Part shown: positions 1-10,714 of the stretch, in pieces
Numbering within the stretch: position 1 is the stretch's first letter
Layout of the letters: each line of letters begins with the position of its first letter
Origin: Onthophagus taurus
Lineage: Eukaryota > Arthropoda > Insecta > Coleoptera > Scarabaeidae
Assembly: GCF_036711975.1 (NCBI RefSeq)
Contig: NC_091976.1
Location: forward strand, 17,980,001 to 18,044,000
DNA length: 64,000 nucleotides
Direction: 5' to 3'
Notes under the pieces: generated by a model
The model's input: only the letters and a program-made list of their open reading frames with translations
The model's database searches: none
What the model was told of the DNA's origin: nothing
Program-made: the position numbers and the translations under genes

Positions 1-523
1 ATTATCCGACTTGTTCATTAAAGACACGAATCATTAATTGAATAGTCACGATGATCAAAGCGGTTTCGAAATTATCGAAAGATATTGCCTCTTACTTTCA
101 TCTTTTATCAAAACGACTTAAAATAGTACGTTTTAAAAAGGTTTATGTTGATAGATTCGAACAACTTGAGTTAAAACTTTGCCTTCTTTACATCTTTCTC
201 GGAGGAATACAGATTGAAACGGAACATAGAAAGTCGTTTCTATTCATCGTAATAGAAGTAAACGGATCGGTAAAGAAACGAAAGCGTAATTAATGTCGAA
301 ATGGAGTCGTTCTGAATGAATCCCTTTTAAAACGGATGGCGGAGACGAAGAAAATTCGCTGACGAAGCACTACTTCCACAAGTTTTACACACACACCATA
401 TGTTGCGAGCGCGTTTCTAATTGTTTTTGACCTTGATTCTTCATGATCGAATATAATAAAATAGACTTTTAACGGTCTTAAATTTCGTTCTAAAAAATCT
501 TTTTAATTATTTTTTTTGCTTAC
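1..523. other. No gene recognised; probable intron of the flanking minus-strand gene
   Basis: An 80-codon open frame at 51-293 (+) has no recognisable motif, and I do not support it as a gene. The stretch lies immediately downstream, in minus-strand sense, of the splice donor at 523-518. It is therefore most simply intron of the gene whose start exon is at 638-524. Confidence 0.35.
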
Positions 524-638
524 CGGTTTTTTCTGGTTCATATTCAGGACCAAAATCCTGCGGGGGTGACGATTCTCTTACACAGGACATTAAACTTAAA
601 GGTCCTGATCCACCGTGATTACTCACAGCAGTTGACAT
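524..638 (-). CDS. Start-containing exon of an unidentified minus-strand gene (partial)
   Basis: Read on the minus strand, a polypyrimidine tract ending in CAG is followed directly by ATG at 638-636. An open stretch of 38 codons then runs into a GTAAGC donor at 523-518. The encoded peptide starts MSTAVSNHGGSGPLSL and continues with a Ser/Pro/Glu-rich segment containing SSPPQDFGPEYEPE. The clean acceptor, ATG, open frame and consensus donor in the right order are the evidence; there is no database match. The exon has no flanking coding exon upstream, so the 5'UTR exon(s) must lie at higher coordinates, and the rest of the protein lies beyond position 1. I do not recognise the protein. Low-complexity acidic/proline N-termini of this kind are common in regulatory proteins, but that is only a hint. 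Confidence 0.55.
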
Positions 639-1432
639 CTGAAAAAAAAAATGATAATTAGAAAATAAAATTTAATAAGAAAGTTATCTTCTTAATTAAG
701 TTAATACAAAAAGAGTCTTGAAGAAGTCGTGATGATCTAATGATGATATTTCGTTTGTAGGATTGTTAAAACCGCGAGGAGAAAGTGCAATTGAAAATTT
801 ATCGTTATTGAGTAAAGGAAGGAAAACACAATTGGGTTAACAACAACAAGAAAGTCTTGTGCAACTTTATAACGTGTTAAAACGTTGATTATCAGTACAT
901 ACAAGATCAACTTGATAAAGTTATAAAATGTTTAAGAAAAAAGTGAAAGTAATTTTAATTGAATTTGTAATAAAACTAATTTTATAACATTTATTATAAT
1001 TTTTATTTTGATTATTAATTTAACATGTTAAGTTATGAAAGTGATGATTAATTTTACTCAATTTTCGCAATCTTTCACAACTACTTATAATTTATAATAT
1101 ATGATTTTACTCAATAAATTTTAAGTTTTTATCGCATCAAATTTCTAATTTTTTAATTTTCATTGAATATGAAAGAAATATGACAAAAGGGCAGGAGGAC
1201 TACGGTCGATAGCTCTTTTAGACAAACGTTTAATTAATTTAATCAAACTATTTGAATTTGTTTTGTTGGTCTGAATATTGTTCTCTCTCTCAATTAACAA
1301 TAAATGTTAGCAAAAACAGGTTGAGCCCTCCAATTATTTTATTGAAATAAAAATTAAATTAAGTTAATAAGTGTAAGGCAAAAGTTTACGGATAAACAAA
1401 GATAGCTTCTCCTATCCAAATTCGAAATAGCC
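639..1432. other. AT-rich non-coding stretch
   Basis: No coding potential, repeat boundary or RNA gene recognised. It is probably first intron of the minus-strand gene starting at 638. Confidence 0.4.
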
Positions 1433-1622
1433 ATCTTTATTTAAGTACAAAGGCTTTCACGGCCGGTGTTAATTAAACCAAAACTAGAACTAACAGTAGC
1501 ACTATCACTAGAATTAACACTAGACCTAGAAACTGCCAGGTTAACCCATGCGTCTTTTGAAAAAGTGTTTGACGTTTCGGATGCCATGCCACGTCGTAGT
1601 TTTAGTTTAGATATCTTTATTT
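1433..1622 (+). repeat. Short dispersed repeat, copy A, with 10-bp target-site duplication
   Basis: The body (about 1443-1612) begins AGTACAAAGGCTTTCACGGC. It contains an iterated ACTAG/AACACTAG block and the landmark GACGTTTCGGATGCCATG at about 1571. The same order of blocks occurs in copy C at 17,179-17,391. The body is flanked by a direct repeat ATCTTTATTT at 1433-1442 and 1613-1622, which looks like a target-site duplication. Variable-length duplications of 10-14 bp point to retroposition by target-primed reverse transcription rather than cut-and-paste transposition. The CTAG-rich block and the GACGTTTCGG landmark recall terminal segments of Penelope-like or other insect retroelements, but I cannot assign a family. 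Confidence 0.65.
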
Positions 1623-2639
1623 TTGAGTTTATCTAGGAAGATGAAGTACTAAAAATTATTTTTCTTTTTAGTCAAATGACAGCTACAAGTTGTTTATGCT
1701 CATTTTATGAGTTTTATAATCTAGTTAAATTCAACGATGACAACCAGTTCAATATTACCACAGCTATCTAGGAAACTCATAGGTAACTCATACTCAGAAT
1801 AGTTTTTCTTGTTTTATTGAATTTTTTCATCCTTTATGCATAACAATATTACGAAAATATTTGTTTCTCGCCAAGATTTTGTTTTTGATTATAATCAAGT
1901 TTACATAAATATTTTTCGACTTAGCTAATCAAGTATAACTTTATTTCAACCTTTTAGCTTAAGCGAAGTTAACTTAAATAAAATTAATTTTAAGTAAATA
2001 ATTTTTGATTTCATTCATTAACTATCACTATATCTTATCTTTTATGTATTTACTGTCAGGTGTTTGCTTTCAGAGGTCTACAGGTATATTGTCAATAGTC
2101 TTGTTTCGTTTTCCATTTATTCCTTTAATTAAGTGATGTTATTTTAAATAAAGTTTCTATACGGCTTTATATTTTTTAACTGCCACTTTAATTTACACTT
2201 TGTTGGCAAGTTGCCACACGAGAATATGAGTTGCTTTGAATCACCTTCGACTTGTCAGCGTTTATATATAAATATAACATGTTTATAAATAATATAACAA
2301 CGGATATTTAACTTTCTATAAAATCCTCAGCGAGAATCAAATAAAATAATAATAATATCCATTGCTCGGAAATAGTTTGCGGAAGTACCGCGAAATTCGA
2401 TTTTAACCCCGTTGGTTTTCTGAGTTTATGCACTCCCATCTTTACACATATAATTTACAAAGAATAATCGCAAAAATAAGTCTAAACCGCCCAGTAAATT
2501 ACCTTCCTGAGATGTTATGCAAAGCAACTCTTGCAGAATTTTTGCACTAGAAAAATGAAATAAAAGCAACTGATAATTTTCTTAATTGTCTATCATTTAA
2601 TATTCAATTTCAATATACATTGGGGACTCACTTATTAGA
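1623..2639. other. AT-rich non-coding stretch
   Basis: Nothing recognisable as gene, RNA or element boundary. Confidence 0.4.
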
Positions 2640-3565
2640 ATTAATATCTACAATAAGATCTGAATCATCTTCAGATGATGTTGCCGCGGTAGCATTATCA
2701 GTAGAATAAGCAAATATTTTTTTCTGCATCCATCAAGTTAATTTTTTTGATGGCGTTTGAAATGACCAAAAGACTTTTTCGATAATAAAGTTATGTTAGC
2801 CATATGGCATTTTGATCTATTGGCTCAAGTAACTGGGTACAATTAGGCGGCAAAAACATAGTTGCAATTTCACCAACATCGCTTCTCAACTGCGCCACTG
2901 AAGCGTGACTGAGAGCATTGTCGATTAATAACAGCGCCTTCCAATTAAGATTATTCTCTTTTTGAAATGTTTTATTTGTTTGACGAAAGATGTATGAAAT
3001 CATTCAATGAATAAAGCGAATGCCATCCATGCATTTTTTGTTGAATGGTCAACTGGAATATTAGCGGTCTTAATTATTCTGCGATTTTTAAATTTGCCAA
3101 TAATCATCATTTTGAGTTTATGAGTACCATCTCTATTAGAACAAGCGAGAAAAGTGACTCTCTTTGCATTTTATTCGCTCTGGCGCTGAGGTTTCTTTGA
3201 CGTGTACTAATATATGATCTGGTATCAGCTTATCGTAAATTTTTTTCGTAATTTTTTTCAGAAAAGGTTGGACCACTGTAGGATCGCTTGATAGCTCTTC
3301 CCCAGTAACTTTTAATCTGCAAATGCCATCTCTCTCATTAAAACCGTTAAGCCACCTTTTACTTGCAAAAAACTTGTTATAATTGTAATGTTTGCCATAA
3401 ATCTGCAAATAATGGTGTACATACTCCATTATTATTCTTATTACTTTTAATGTTCAAAATTGTTGCCGCACCAACGTCATATTTTGCGGCCAATGATTTT
3501 CCACTGTTTAATTATTGTAAAATTTCATAGTTTTCGCTAAACGTTAGAGTTTTCTGCATTCGTTT
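2640..3565 (-). pseudogene. Jerky/pogo-type (DDE_1, CENP-B-like) transposase relic
   Basis: In minus-strand order, an N-terminal CENP-B-type helix-turn-helix is visible at about 3560-3430 (MQKTLTFSENYEILQ, then SGKSLAAKYDVGAATI). A second DNA-binding segment lies at 3429-3136 (ASKRWLNGFNERDGI). The end of the DDE catalytic domain is at 3003-2791, with LLLIDNALSHASVAQL and the family signature MFLPPNCTQLLEPIDQ. An acidic C-terminal tail occurs near 2720-2640. Internal stops, frameshifts and a missing central catalytic portion show it is dead. The PPN-TxLxxPxDQ signature and the ALSH motif place it in the jerky/Tigger/pogo branch of Tc1/mariner-related transposases. Confidence 0.8.
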
Positions 3566-3588
3566 AGTCACCTAATACATAGGATAAA

Positions 3589-3665
3589 CAGTTAAGGTGA
3601 TTCCCCGACGTATGTAGATTCGGTAAGAATTCTGATTACCGAGGGTTCGAATTAGCGAGTCCACG
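3589..3665 (+). repeat. pogo/Tigger-like terminal inverted repeat, solo
   Basis: Starts CAGTTAAGGTGATTCCCCGA and continues with a CGGTAA...TTACCG palindrome. It resembles the terminus of the pogo-like element at 49,676 (CAGTAATACCCCGACTTACG). It sits beside the minus-strand transposase relic but points outward on the + strand, so it is probably the end of a second, adjacent element rather than the 5' end of that relic. Confidence 0.5.
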
Positions 3666-6310
3666 AAAAGAGTAGATTTTGTGACTCTTTATTTAACCTT
3701 CCATTAATGTGAAGCTACTTTAAGGTTTTTCAGAGTTGATATCACCAGATTGATGAGACAAGGCGCAGATGTAGCAAGTCCTCTTTTGTGGCTTTTCTAC
3801 AAACTTTTCCAGTATACTTTACTCCATTTTTTTATTAATTCTAATATCCAGCTACATCTGGAATTAAGCCAATTTACAAAATCGAATATATTTTTGCGGC
3901 AGCACGCGTTTTAGACTATCAAGTTTGGACAACCAATATTTGAAGAAAAAAAATATGGATTCAAAATGGAGAGCTTTGCATGTTGCATATTCTGAGTTTT
4001 GGTTTTACCAAAATCTTTTCCAAAACGTTGGATTTCGAAAAGTTCATCAAACAAGATCTTAAATATGAATGAAAAAACTCATGATACACTCTTCTGTGAC
4101 ATGAACAGATTTCATTATATTTTGCTTGTGTGATAGCAGATGAACATTATCCGTTTTTAAGTATGAATTTGATATGCCAAAGATCGCTGTTTCTACACTT
4201 CTTCATTGAGGGCAGTTCTTCTCCTGCAATTGGAAAAGAGTAAATATTATTCACCTCTATGAAATTCTATCATTAATGGAGTAGTCTTGGTACTCTAGGA
4301 CTCTGAGTGATGGAGTATATGTTGTGTTGGATAAGACTGCTAATAAAGAATAGGGTCACATTTGCAGATATTATATTCTTAACTATTTATGCCCACTATT
4401 TAACTATGCGTACATTTCTACCTAATCAGTATCTCTATCAAAGTTTTGCCACTAACTTTAGCATCATCGTTCATCATTAAGAAATCGCTCTAAATGCTTT
4501 TTTTATTATTGAGACATGCGGTTTGCGTTGGAAATGTCATATTTATTACCATAAATAACAATCGCATTAACGTTGGTGGTCACCAAGAATCACAACATTC
4601 GATATACGACAATGTGATATAGAATATCTCAGTGTTGACATAGAAGATTAATAGCAAATATGAGACTAATACGTATCCCAAATTGAATAGAGAGAAATAC
4701 ATCTTATCAAAAACATTTTTAATAGCTTAAAAAAAAATAAATAACATTTATTTTGTCAAATTATAAGAATACTTCATCTTAAAAAAAAGTGTTTATAAGA
4801 AATGTCATATTGCATTTCTAAACGCAACAAAGAAAAGAAGTGGTTGTTCGTCTCTTTAGACGAGAGAACAATCGCCCTTGATTGTCTGCTCTTTGTTTTG
4901 TCTCGTCGTCGTCGTTGAGGTCTTTGTTTTGGCGTAATCAATAACCACAGCAGGACGACGACGACGACGATGGAGAAGAGTTTGCCGCAAAGTAGCGAAC
5001 GCAACATGAATAATTCAGAAATTCCAACTGTAATCGTTGTATTGAGATTCAATATTTAAATGATCGACTCAATCAAAACGAAGAAAAAAGTTGAAATGTT
5101 TGGTTTTGAAATTGTAAGTTAAAGTGGAATTATAGGTGTGCGCGTGTGTGTTGTGATGTTTTTGTCTTGGAAAAGTGAGGTCAGGAAACCAAGTGACTCT
5201 AATTGGCTCCTCGTAAAAGATTTTTCATAGGAGATAACCCGCGAACAATCCTTAATAACTAAACAAACTATGCAAATTAAAGCATAATCGTCGCTGTTAA
5301 TTGTCTGAGTGGTAGACTTTTTTCCCGACCGTTTCGCTTAAGACTTTTTTTTAATTACGAGAAAGTTAATTTTTTTTAATCTTGGAGAGGAGGGGTTTTA
5401 AGTTTAAATTTTAAACAGAGCGTTAAATTTGACACTAAATAACAATAACAATTTCTTAAGTTACCAATTCTTTCCACGTGTTTTAATTTATTTTTTTTTT
5501 TCTTTCAATTTATCTAGCTTCCGATTACATCAAATAGTCACACATACATGCACATTAAACGACACGTGCGTCAACTTCTCTCACTTCGTTAACGTTTTTC
5601 CCCTCTATTCATAGGTCCCGAAGCCCTCCACGTGCTATTTTAAGACTGTGATATGGATTAAATTTAAACGTTCGAGCGCGTCATAAAAGTCGCAGATGTT
5701 CCTTAAAGAAATCGAGGAACATTCCCGTGACGTCATGTCGTAGTCGAATCCCGGGGCGTGCTGCGACCCCTAGGATTTTATGGGAATCGATCGGGAACGA
5801 CCTCGACCGTGACCTTCTCTCGTCTATATTCGCAACCGTTATAATCATGACCTTTTAAAATAGATTTATAAAATGGAATATGAGAACTTTTTTTTTTGCA
5901 AAAAAAAAGTATAATTGTATTGTAAAACAAATACAATTACGTAATAAATGTTACGTGATCACAATAGTTTCTAAGCTCTCCTCGGGCTGTCACCCGAAGA
6001 AATACAGACTGAAACCTTTCCCAGTTGGAAAGGTCACGCGTTTAGACACCGTTACGTGCACGTAAAGGTAGCAACAACTTGTGTATAGAAGACGTTTGAA
6101 AGCATACGAAGAAGAACAGTTCATTAGAAATTTCTCTTAAATCTTTATTAAAAAAACAAAATTTCAAAAATTATCAACAGTATAAAGCAGCAATCACTCT
6201 AAATTTAATCGACTTCAGCTTAATTCGATCACAACATAACATTTTGAAGGGTTTCGTCGTTGCGTTCTGTATTAGTTAGTTCTACTTTTAATTCAATAAA
6301 AATCTACAAC
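3666..6310. other. Non-coding stretch with GAC/GTC microsatellites and a GC-richer block
   Basis: No gene supported. An arginine/valine-rich open frame on the minus strand at 5052-4774 comes only from short CGT/GAC runs at about 4900-4920 and 4953-4972. The block at about 5600-5860 is notably less AT-rich than its surroundings and contains a perfect CRE palindrome. It could be a promoter or UTR region of the minus-strand gene, but no TATA or exon boundary decides it. Confidence 0.35.
5728..5735. promoter_or_regulatory. Perfect CRE palindrome (TGACGTCA)
   Basis: TGACGTCA is the full CREB/ATF consensus. It lies in the only GC-rich block of the first 6 kb, which raises the chance that it is functional, but a single 8-bp site is weak evidence. 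Confidence 0.3.
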
Positions 6311-6330
6311 AATCTAACGCTGAATAACAA

Positions 6331-6450
6331 CTGAAACTAGAGCTAACACTAGCATTAGAACTAACACTAGACCTAGAGCTAGAAACATTCGGGTCTAGTC
6401 ATCTTAAGAGACGTACTTCTAAACCCGAATGTTTCTAGTTCTGGATCTAG
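6331..6450 (+). repeat. Dispersed repeat, copy B, with 28-bp hairpin
   Basis: This is a CTAG/AACACTAG-iterated block related to copies A and C, followed by an imperfect inverted repeat. Arm 1 is 6367-6394 and arm 2 is 6423-6450, with a 28-nt spacer. The core GAAACATTCGGGT pairs exactly with ACCCGAATGTTTC. It lacks the GACGTTTCGG landmark of the other two copies, so it is either a different part of the same element or a rearranged copy. Confidence 0.55.
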
Positions 6451-6833
6451 TCTTTTGTACGTTAGAGATCTGAAGTGGTTCGCAAGATTTATAGTTTTCA
6501 TCTTCACCTTGATGGCATGGTCGGAAAACTTTAACCTTCTTTGGTAAGGAAGATATGACCATGCATTAAATAGTTACGGTGAGAGAAGGAGCATGGATGG
6601 GAAGAAATGGAAGAATTCGGTTTTGAAAGGGTTTCCTTGAATTCGCCATTTCTGCAATCAGCTCTCACCAAAGTGGTGTCGTCAGCGTAGATTAAGGCAT
6701 ACGAGTTCAAATCAAAACTATCTGGGTTATCGTTCTAAATATCGAAGCAAAACACATTTTAGAGTATCAGGGAGGGTTTTTTAATCTTACTACTGAAGAA
6801 CGATTTGAAAAAAATTGGTTAATTATGTCAAGG

Positions 6834-7168
6834 CTATTTATTAAGCTTGTATACGCGATGCCACACTGAATCGAAGGCCTTTCGAATATCCAGGAACACT
6901 GTTGCAGAATGACGTTTCTGGAAACGTATCATTTGAAAGTTGGAAGTTAGCATAGCCAGAGCGTGAGTCGTAAATCTACCAGAATGAAAGCCAAACTGAC
7001 ACCAAGGTATTTTACTTGGGACAGCTTCCCCTACCTTTTTTTGATGTGTGTTTCCAAGATCTTGCCGATGACGGGATGAAGGGAGATAGTTAGACGGATC
7101 AGATAGTGATAATTCTTTTTTGGGAATACATATTATAACGGAGGTCTTCCAATCTTCGGTGAAATGTT
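6834..7168 (-). pseudogene. Non-LTR retrotransposon reverse transcriptase fragment
   Basis: The minus-strand frame reads HFTEDWKTSVIICIPKK, then a degraded NY-P block, QFGFHSGRFTTHALAML, and ATVFLDIRKAFDSVWH. These match the order of RT motifs in jockey/CR1-like LINEs (W+..IIPIPK, QxGFRxGRST, LDIxKAFDxVWH). The YADD catalytic motif is absent. The fragment ends abruptly at about 7168, where a hAT relic on the other strand begins. Confidence 0.75.
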
Positions 7169-7174
7169 GTTTGG

Positions 7175-7930
7175 TGAGTGTGATGGTTGGAGCAACCAAA
7201 GAAACGAATCCATACTTAACTTCATTATTACTACACCAAACCGTGTATTTTATAAAACTTTGCCAACAAATATTTGTCGACATATCGCAGAATATATTGC
7301 TGAAAACATCGATGAAATTTTAAGAGAAGTTGGTACCAAAAAAATTCTTTGCTATAGTAACCAACAATGCCAGTGCAATGGTTGAAGCAAGAAATATACT
7401 TCATGAAAAGTAGAAACATATTCTGTTTATGGATGCTTTGCTCATACGATAAATTTGTTAATTGGAAATGATAACCATGTCTACTACTATGGAAGATGTT
7501 AAGGTTGTCCTCAAAGAAATTAACTATTCTCACATTTTATTGGCTACTTTCAAAAAATGCAAACTGAAAGAAATGACATCAAAGAAGCCATTTCCTTTAA
7601 AATTACCTGTGAAAACACGATGGGATCAATTATTCTTAGCTTAAAAAGAATCATGATACAAAATATACATTAAAAACATTAGCAGTTTGTTGTTAAAAAA
7701 TTGAAGATACACTCAGTAAACGAGTTGCAAAGTTGATGTTGGATGAGGATATTTTGTGGGTAAAAGTTTCAAACTTTTATCACCTAATAAACACTATTGT
7801 TAAATACTTAACCCAACTGGAAGGAGATAAACTAAGGTTAAGCCAAGTAGCTGAATGCATCATATTGTACCAACTGTAATTTTTTATGATAGAAGAATAG
7901 AGATTTTAGAATCGGTCTTAAAAAGAGAGT
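7175..7930 (+). pseudogene. hAT-superfamily transposase relic
   Basis: In several shifted frames: ECDGWSNQRNESILNFIITT, then PTNICRHIAEYIAENIDEIL, then a SAMVEARNILHEK-like segment followed by IFCLWMLCSYDKFVNW. After that come KEINYSHILLATFKKC, LKLPVKTRWDQLFL, and an ILWVKVSNFYHLINTIVKYL helix. This order (DGWS, the NA-MV-AR-IL core, the cysteine-histidine patch, then TRW) is that of the RNase H-like and insertion domains of hAT transposases. Stops and frameshifts are numerous. Confidence 0.75.
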
Positions 7931-8439
7931 CGTAAACTGCAAGTGGACCAGAATACCTAAGTGGTCAAAGTCAAGTTTCTTATGTTTTTACTTATGATGA
8001 ACGTTGGAACAGTTTTAATGCGATCAAAATTATTCCAAGATACGTATTGAATAATGTGTTCGGTTTTTGCAGGGTTTGGATTAAAATCCCCAATAATCTA
8101 GCAGTTATCATGCAGCGTTGTTTAGTTCACAGTTGATTCTTGGGGGATCGGATTTTCCAATGACCACAGGTCTCCCTCTAACACATCTATTAACAACGTT
8201 GCCTGCTTTTTCAATCACTATCCAGTTCTTAACCTTTACATTTTGTCTCAACAAACATTGCGCAGTTGTTGAAAAAAATGCGGTTGACATTTATGTAGTT
8301 TCCAATTATATGGGATTTTGGGTGGTTGCTATTAATGTTTGCGTATAACAATCGTAACTTTAGTCATTGCTGCTTCTATTGAATCGTATATTGGGAGCCA
8401 TGGCTCGGCTCGGTGAAAGACGGTTTGGAAACATCTTGA
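7931..8439. other. Unassigned, probably transposon-derived
   Basis: A 60-codon minus-strand frame (8290-8108) carries NWIVIEKAGNVVNRCVRGRP, which looks protein-like, but I cannot place it. Nothing else is recognisable. Confidence 0.3.
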
Positions 8440-9966
8440 AGATCGATCATGATCATATTATACATAAAGCTACCAGAGAAAGCAACAATTATGTCGATTT
8501 GTATTGTTCAATGAATCATAAACTTATGTCTAAAGACAGGTGAGTTTCTTAACATCTGGAAGCGATCCCAGATAATTCCCGCTTTCAAGCGTGGTGATCG
8601 TAACAACATTGCTAATTATCGTCCCATCTCCATAATATCTAACTTCGCTAAAGTATTTGAGCAAATCATCTATGGAGCTATTTATCCGCAAGTTCAATCG
8701 TTTGTATCGCCGCACCAGCATGGTTTTATTAAGCGCCGTTCAACCGTTACCAACCTTGTGGTGATTACAGAAATAATATGTGTATGATCCCTGGATGGGG
8801 GTGGTTAAGTGGATGTAGTGTACACTGACTTTTCCACGGCGTTTGATGATCCATCACGATCTTCTCCTCCAGAAGCTCAGTATGTTTGGCTTTTCCCTGG
8901 GCTCATGTGTCTTGTTTCATCACATTTGTCAAATAGGGCCAATTATGTATTTCATAATGGCTTTGCTTCGGTGGACTTTATTGCACGATCTGGTGTCCCA
9001 CAGGGCTCTAACTTGAGTCCACTACTGTTTGTAATATTTATTAACGACTTTAAACAGATTTAAGTCTGGTGTATTGGTCTATGCTGATGATCTTAAAATA
9101 TTTCGTCCTTTGACCTCGGATGAAGACCTGGCTTCGATACAGTCGGATCTTGATATCTTGGTGGAATAGTGCGATCGTAATCAGCCCAGAATTAATGTGG
9201 AGAAATGTGGTGCTGTCACATTTACGCGTAGATCTACTCTTATTCATTCATCCTACTGTATAGGTGGAATCTCACTGTTTAAGTTGACTTCTATTAGAGA
9301 TCTGGGTGTAACTTTTGATAGCAGACTATCGTTTTTACCGCACGTAGAGGATGTTACTTCCTGTACTGCGAGGATGCTTGGCTTTGTGCTCCGTACTTCA
9401 CGTTTATTCACGGATTCTGCTATATACACATCGGGAGCTTGTTCTGCAGAAACTGGTGTACGGTTCTGTTGTATGGTCACCGCATTATATCTCGCATCGT
9501 CTTATATTGGAGAGAATTCAAAAAAGGTCTTTAAAGTACCTTTGGTTTCGCGTAGATGGGGCTTATCCTATGCGTGGCACTGACTACGAATCTTTGTTGC
9601 AACGTCATCATTTTTCTTCGCTTGACACTCGAAGGGATAATCTCGACGTTAGATTTATTATAAAACTGGTGAGTGGTGAAACGAATTGTAACTGGTTACT
9701 TTCTTACATTAACTTCATTGTACCCAGCCACGCTACCCGATACAGCTATCTTAGCGTCTTGTATTTGAAGAATAGTAGAACCAACGTGCAGGCTAGCGCT
9801 CCGCTACAAAGAATGCACAGGCTTGTAAACCTGAAAGACGATTGCAATGTTTTCGCTTAGTGTTTAATTGATTCTTGTGTTAATGTAAGTTTGTTTTTCT
9901 GTGTAGTATAATATTGTCCTCTAATTGGTACTTTGTTGGGCAATGAAGATATATATTATTATTATT
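8440..9966 (+). pseudogene. Non-LTR retrotransposon (jockey/CR1-like) pol relic with ATT-rich 3' tail
   Basis: RT motifs appear in order but in different frames: IIPAFKRGDRNNIANYRPIS, HQHGFIKRRSTVTNLV, VDVVYTDFSTAFDD, RSGVPQGSNLSPLLFVIF, then VLVYADDLKIF. A C-terminal domain follows with ITSIRDLGVTFDS-like spacing (LTSIRDLGVTFDSRLSFLPH), LVYGSVVWSPHY and a final basic segment to 9860. Frameshifts and stops at several points kill the frame. The 3' end is a short (ATT)n tail at about 9950-9966, typical of LINEs that end in simple repeats rather than poly(A). Confidence 0.85.
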
Positions 9967-10217
9967 AAATGTACGCTTTAAGGTGTTAATGAGTTCTTAT
10001 CGATCTAAAGATTTAGGAGAGTTGATCTTGGTCACATAGGAATCGATGATATGGTCGTGGATAGTAATAAGTTTGTGCATACGTATATATTTCGTTATAC
10101 ATATTATTAATATACTGATAAAATTAGATAATAATGGTATGGTTCAAAAATGTTGTGTCCGTTATATCGAGGTTTTACTGTTATTTTAAATCTTCAATAA
10201 TTGTAAATAAAGTATAT

Positions 10218-10714
10218 ATTTTATCTACGACTGCTTGGATAAGTCATCATTACCGCACTCATTTGAGGTGATTTGAGTTATGTAATGAAGTTCATTACCG
10301 CACTGGTTTCATTACGTAACGCATTTTTAACCTAATCAGAACAAACTTAATTTATTGAAACGAGCAACAATACAAAAGAAAAAGTACTATCTACTTACAG
10401 AGAAACAATACTATTTATTATAAACATTAATTGTTATGCTTTTACATTTCGAAACACTTATTCCAGATGAGTAAACATGTTGTTGAAACTGACAATTCAA
10501 AATTGTCAACAATCATTTCAAAATATTTTTATAAATGTCAAATAGACTTTTTTAGAGAACTTGATTTTTTAGTAATTTTTAGCAGTCGTAGATAAAATGC
10601 TGTATATCACACGTGGGCTAGAGTATAATTACAGTACTCGTGTGATTACACGACTCGGTCTACGACCTCGTCGTACAATTCCCCACACGTAAGTAATTAT
10701 ATTTCTAGCCCACT
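10218..10714. mobile_element. Foldback / MITE-like element with 17-bp perfect inverted repeats
   Basis: ATTTTATCTACGACTGC at 10,218-10,234 is exactly inverted at 10,582-10,598. Immediately inside the left arm are two copies of CATTACCGCAC. A small TGACAATT/AATTGTCA hairpin lies at about 10,490-10,508. A second inverted pair, 10,613-10,632 and 10,693-10,713 (GTGGGCTAG.../...CTAGCCCAC), lies just outside the right arm. There is no open frame. The CATTACNGC iteration recurs at 53,180-53,260, suggesting a family. Exact outer boundaries and target duplication are not visible. Confidence 0.5.

Noticed and set aside
51-293. 80-codon open frame at the window start
   Set aside because: No motif, no splice context; composition like the surrounding intron.
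4774-5052. 92-codon minus-strand frame with hydrophobic and Arg-rich stretches
   Set aside because: The Val and Arg runs are direct products of (GAC)n/(CGT)n microsatellites; no homology recognised.
7120-7385. Overlapping + frames opposite the LINE fragment
   Set aside because: Shadow of the RT fragment up to about 7168; beyond that they are part of the hAT relic, not a separate gene.
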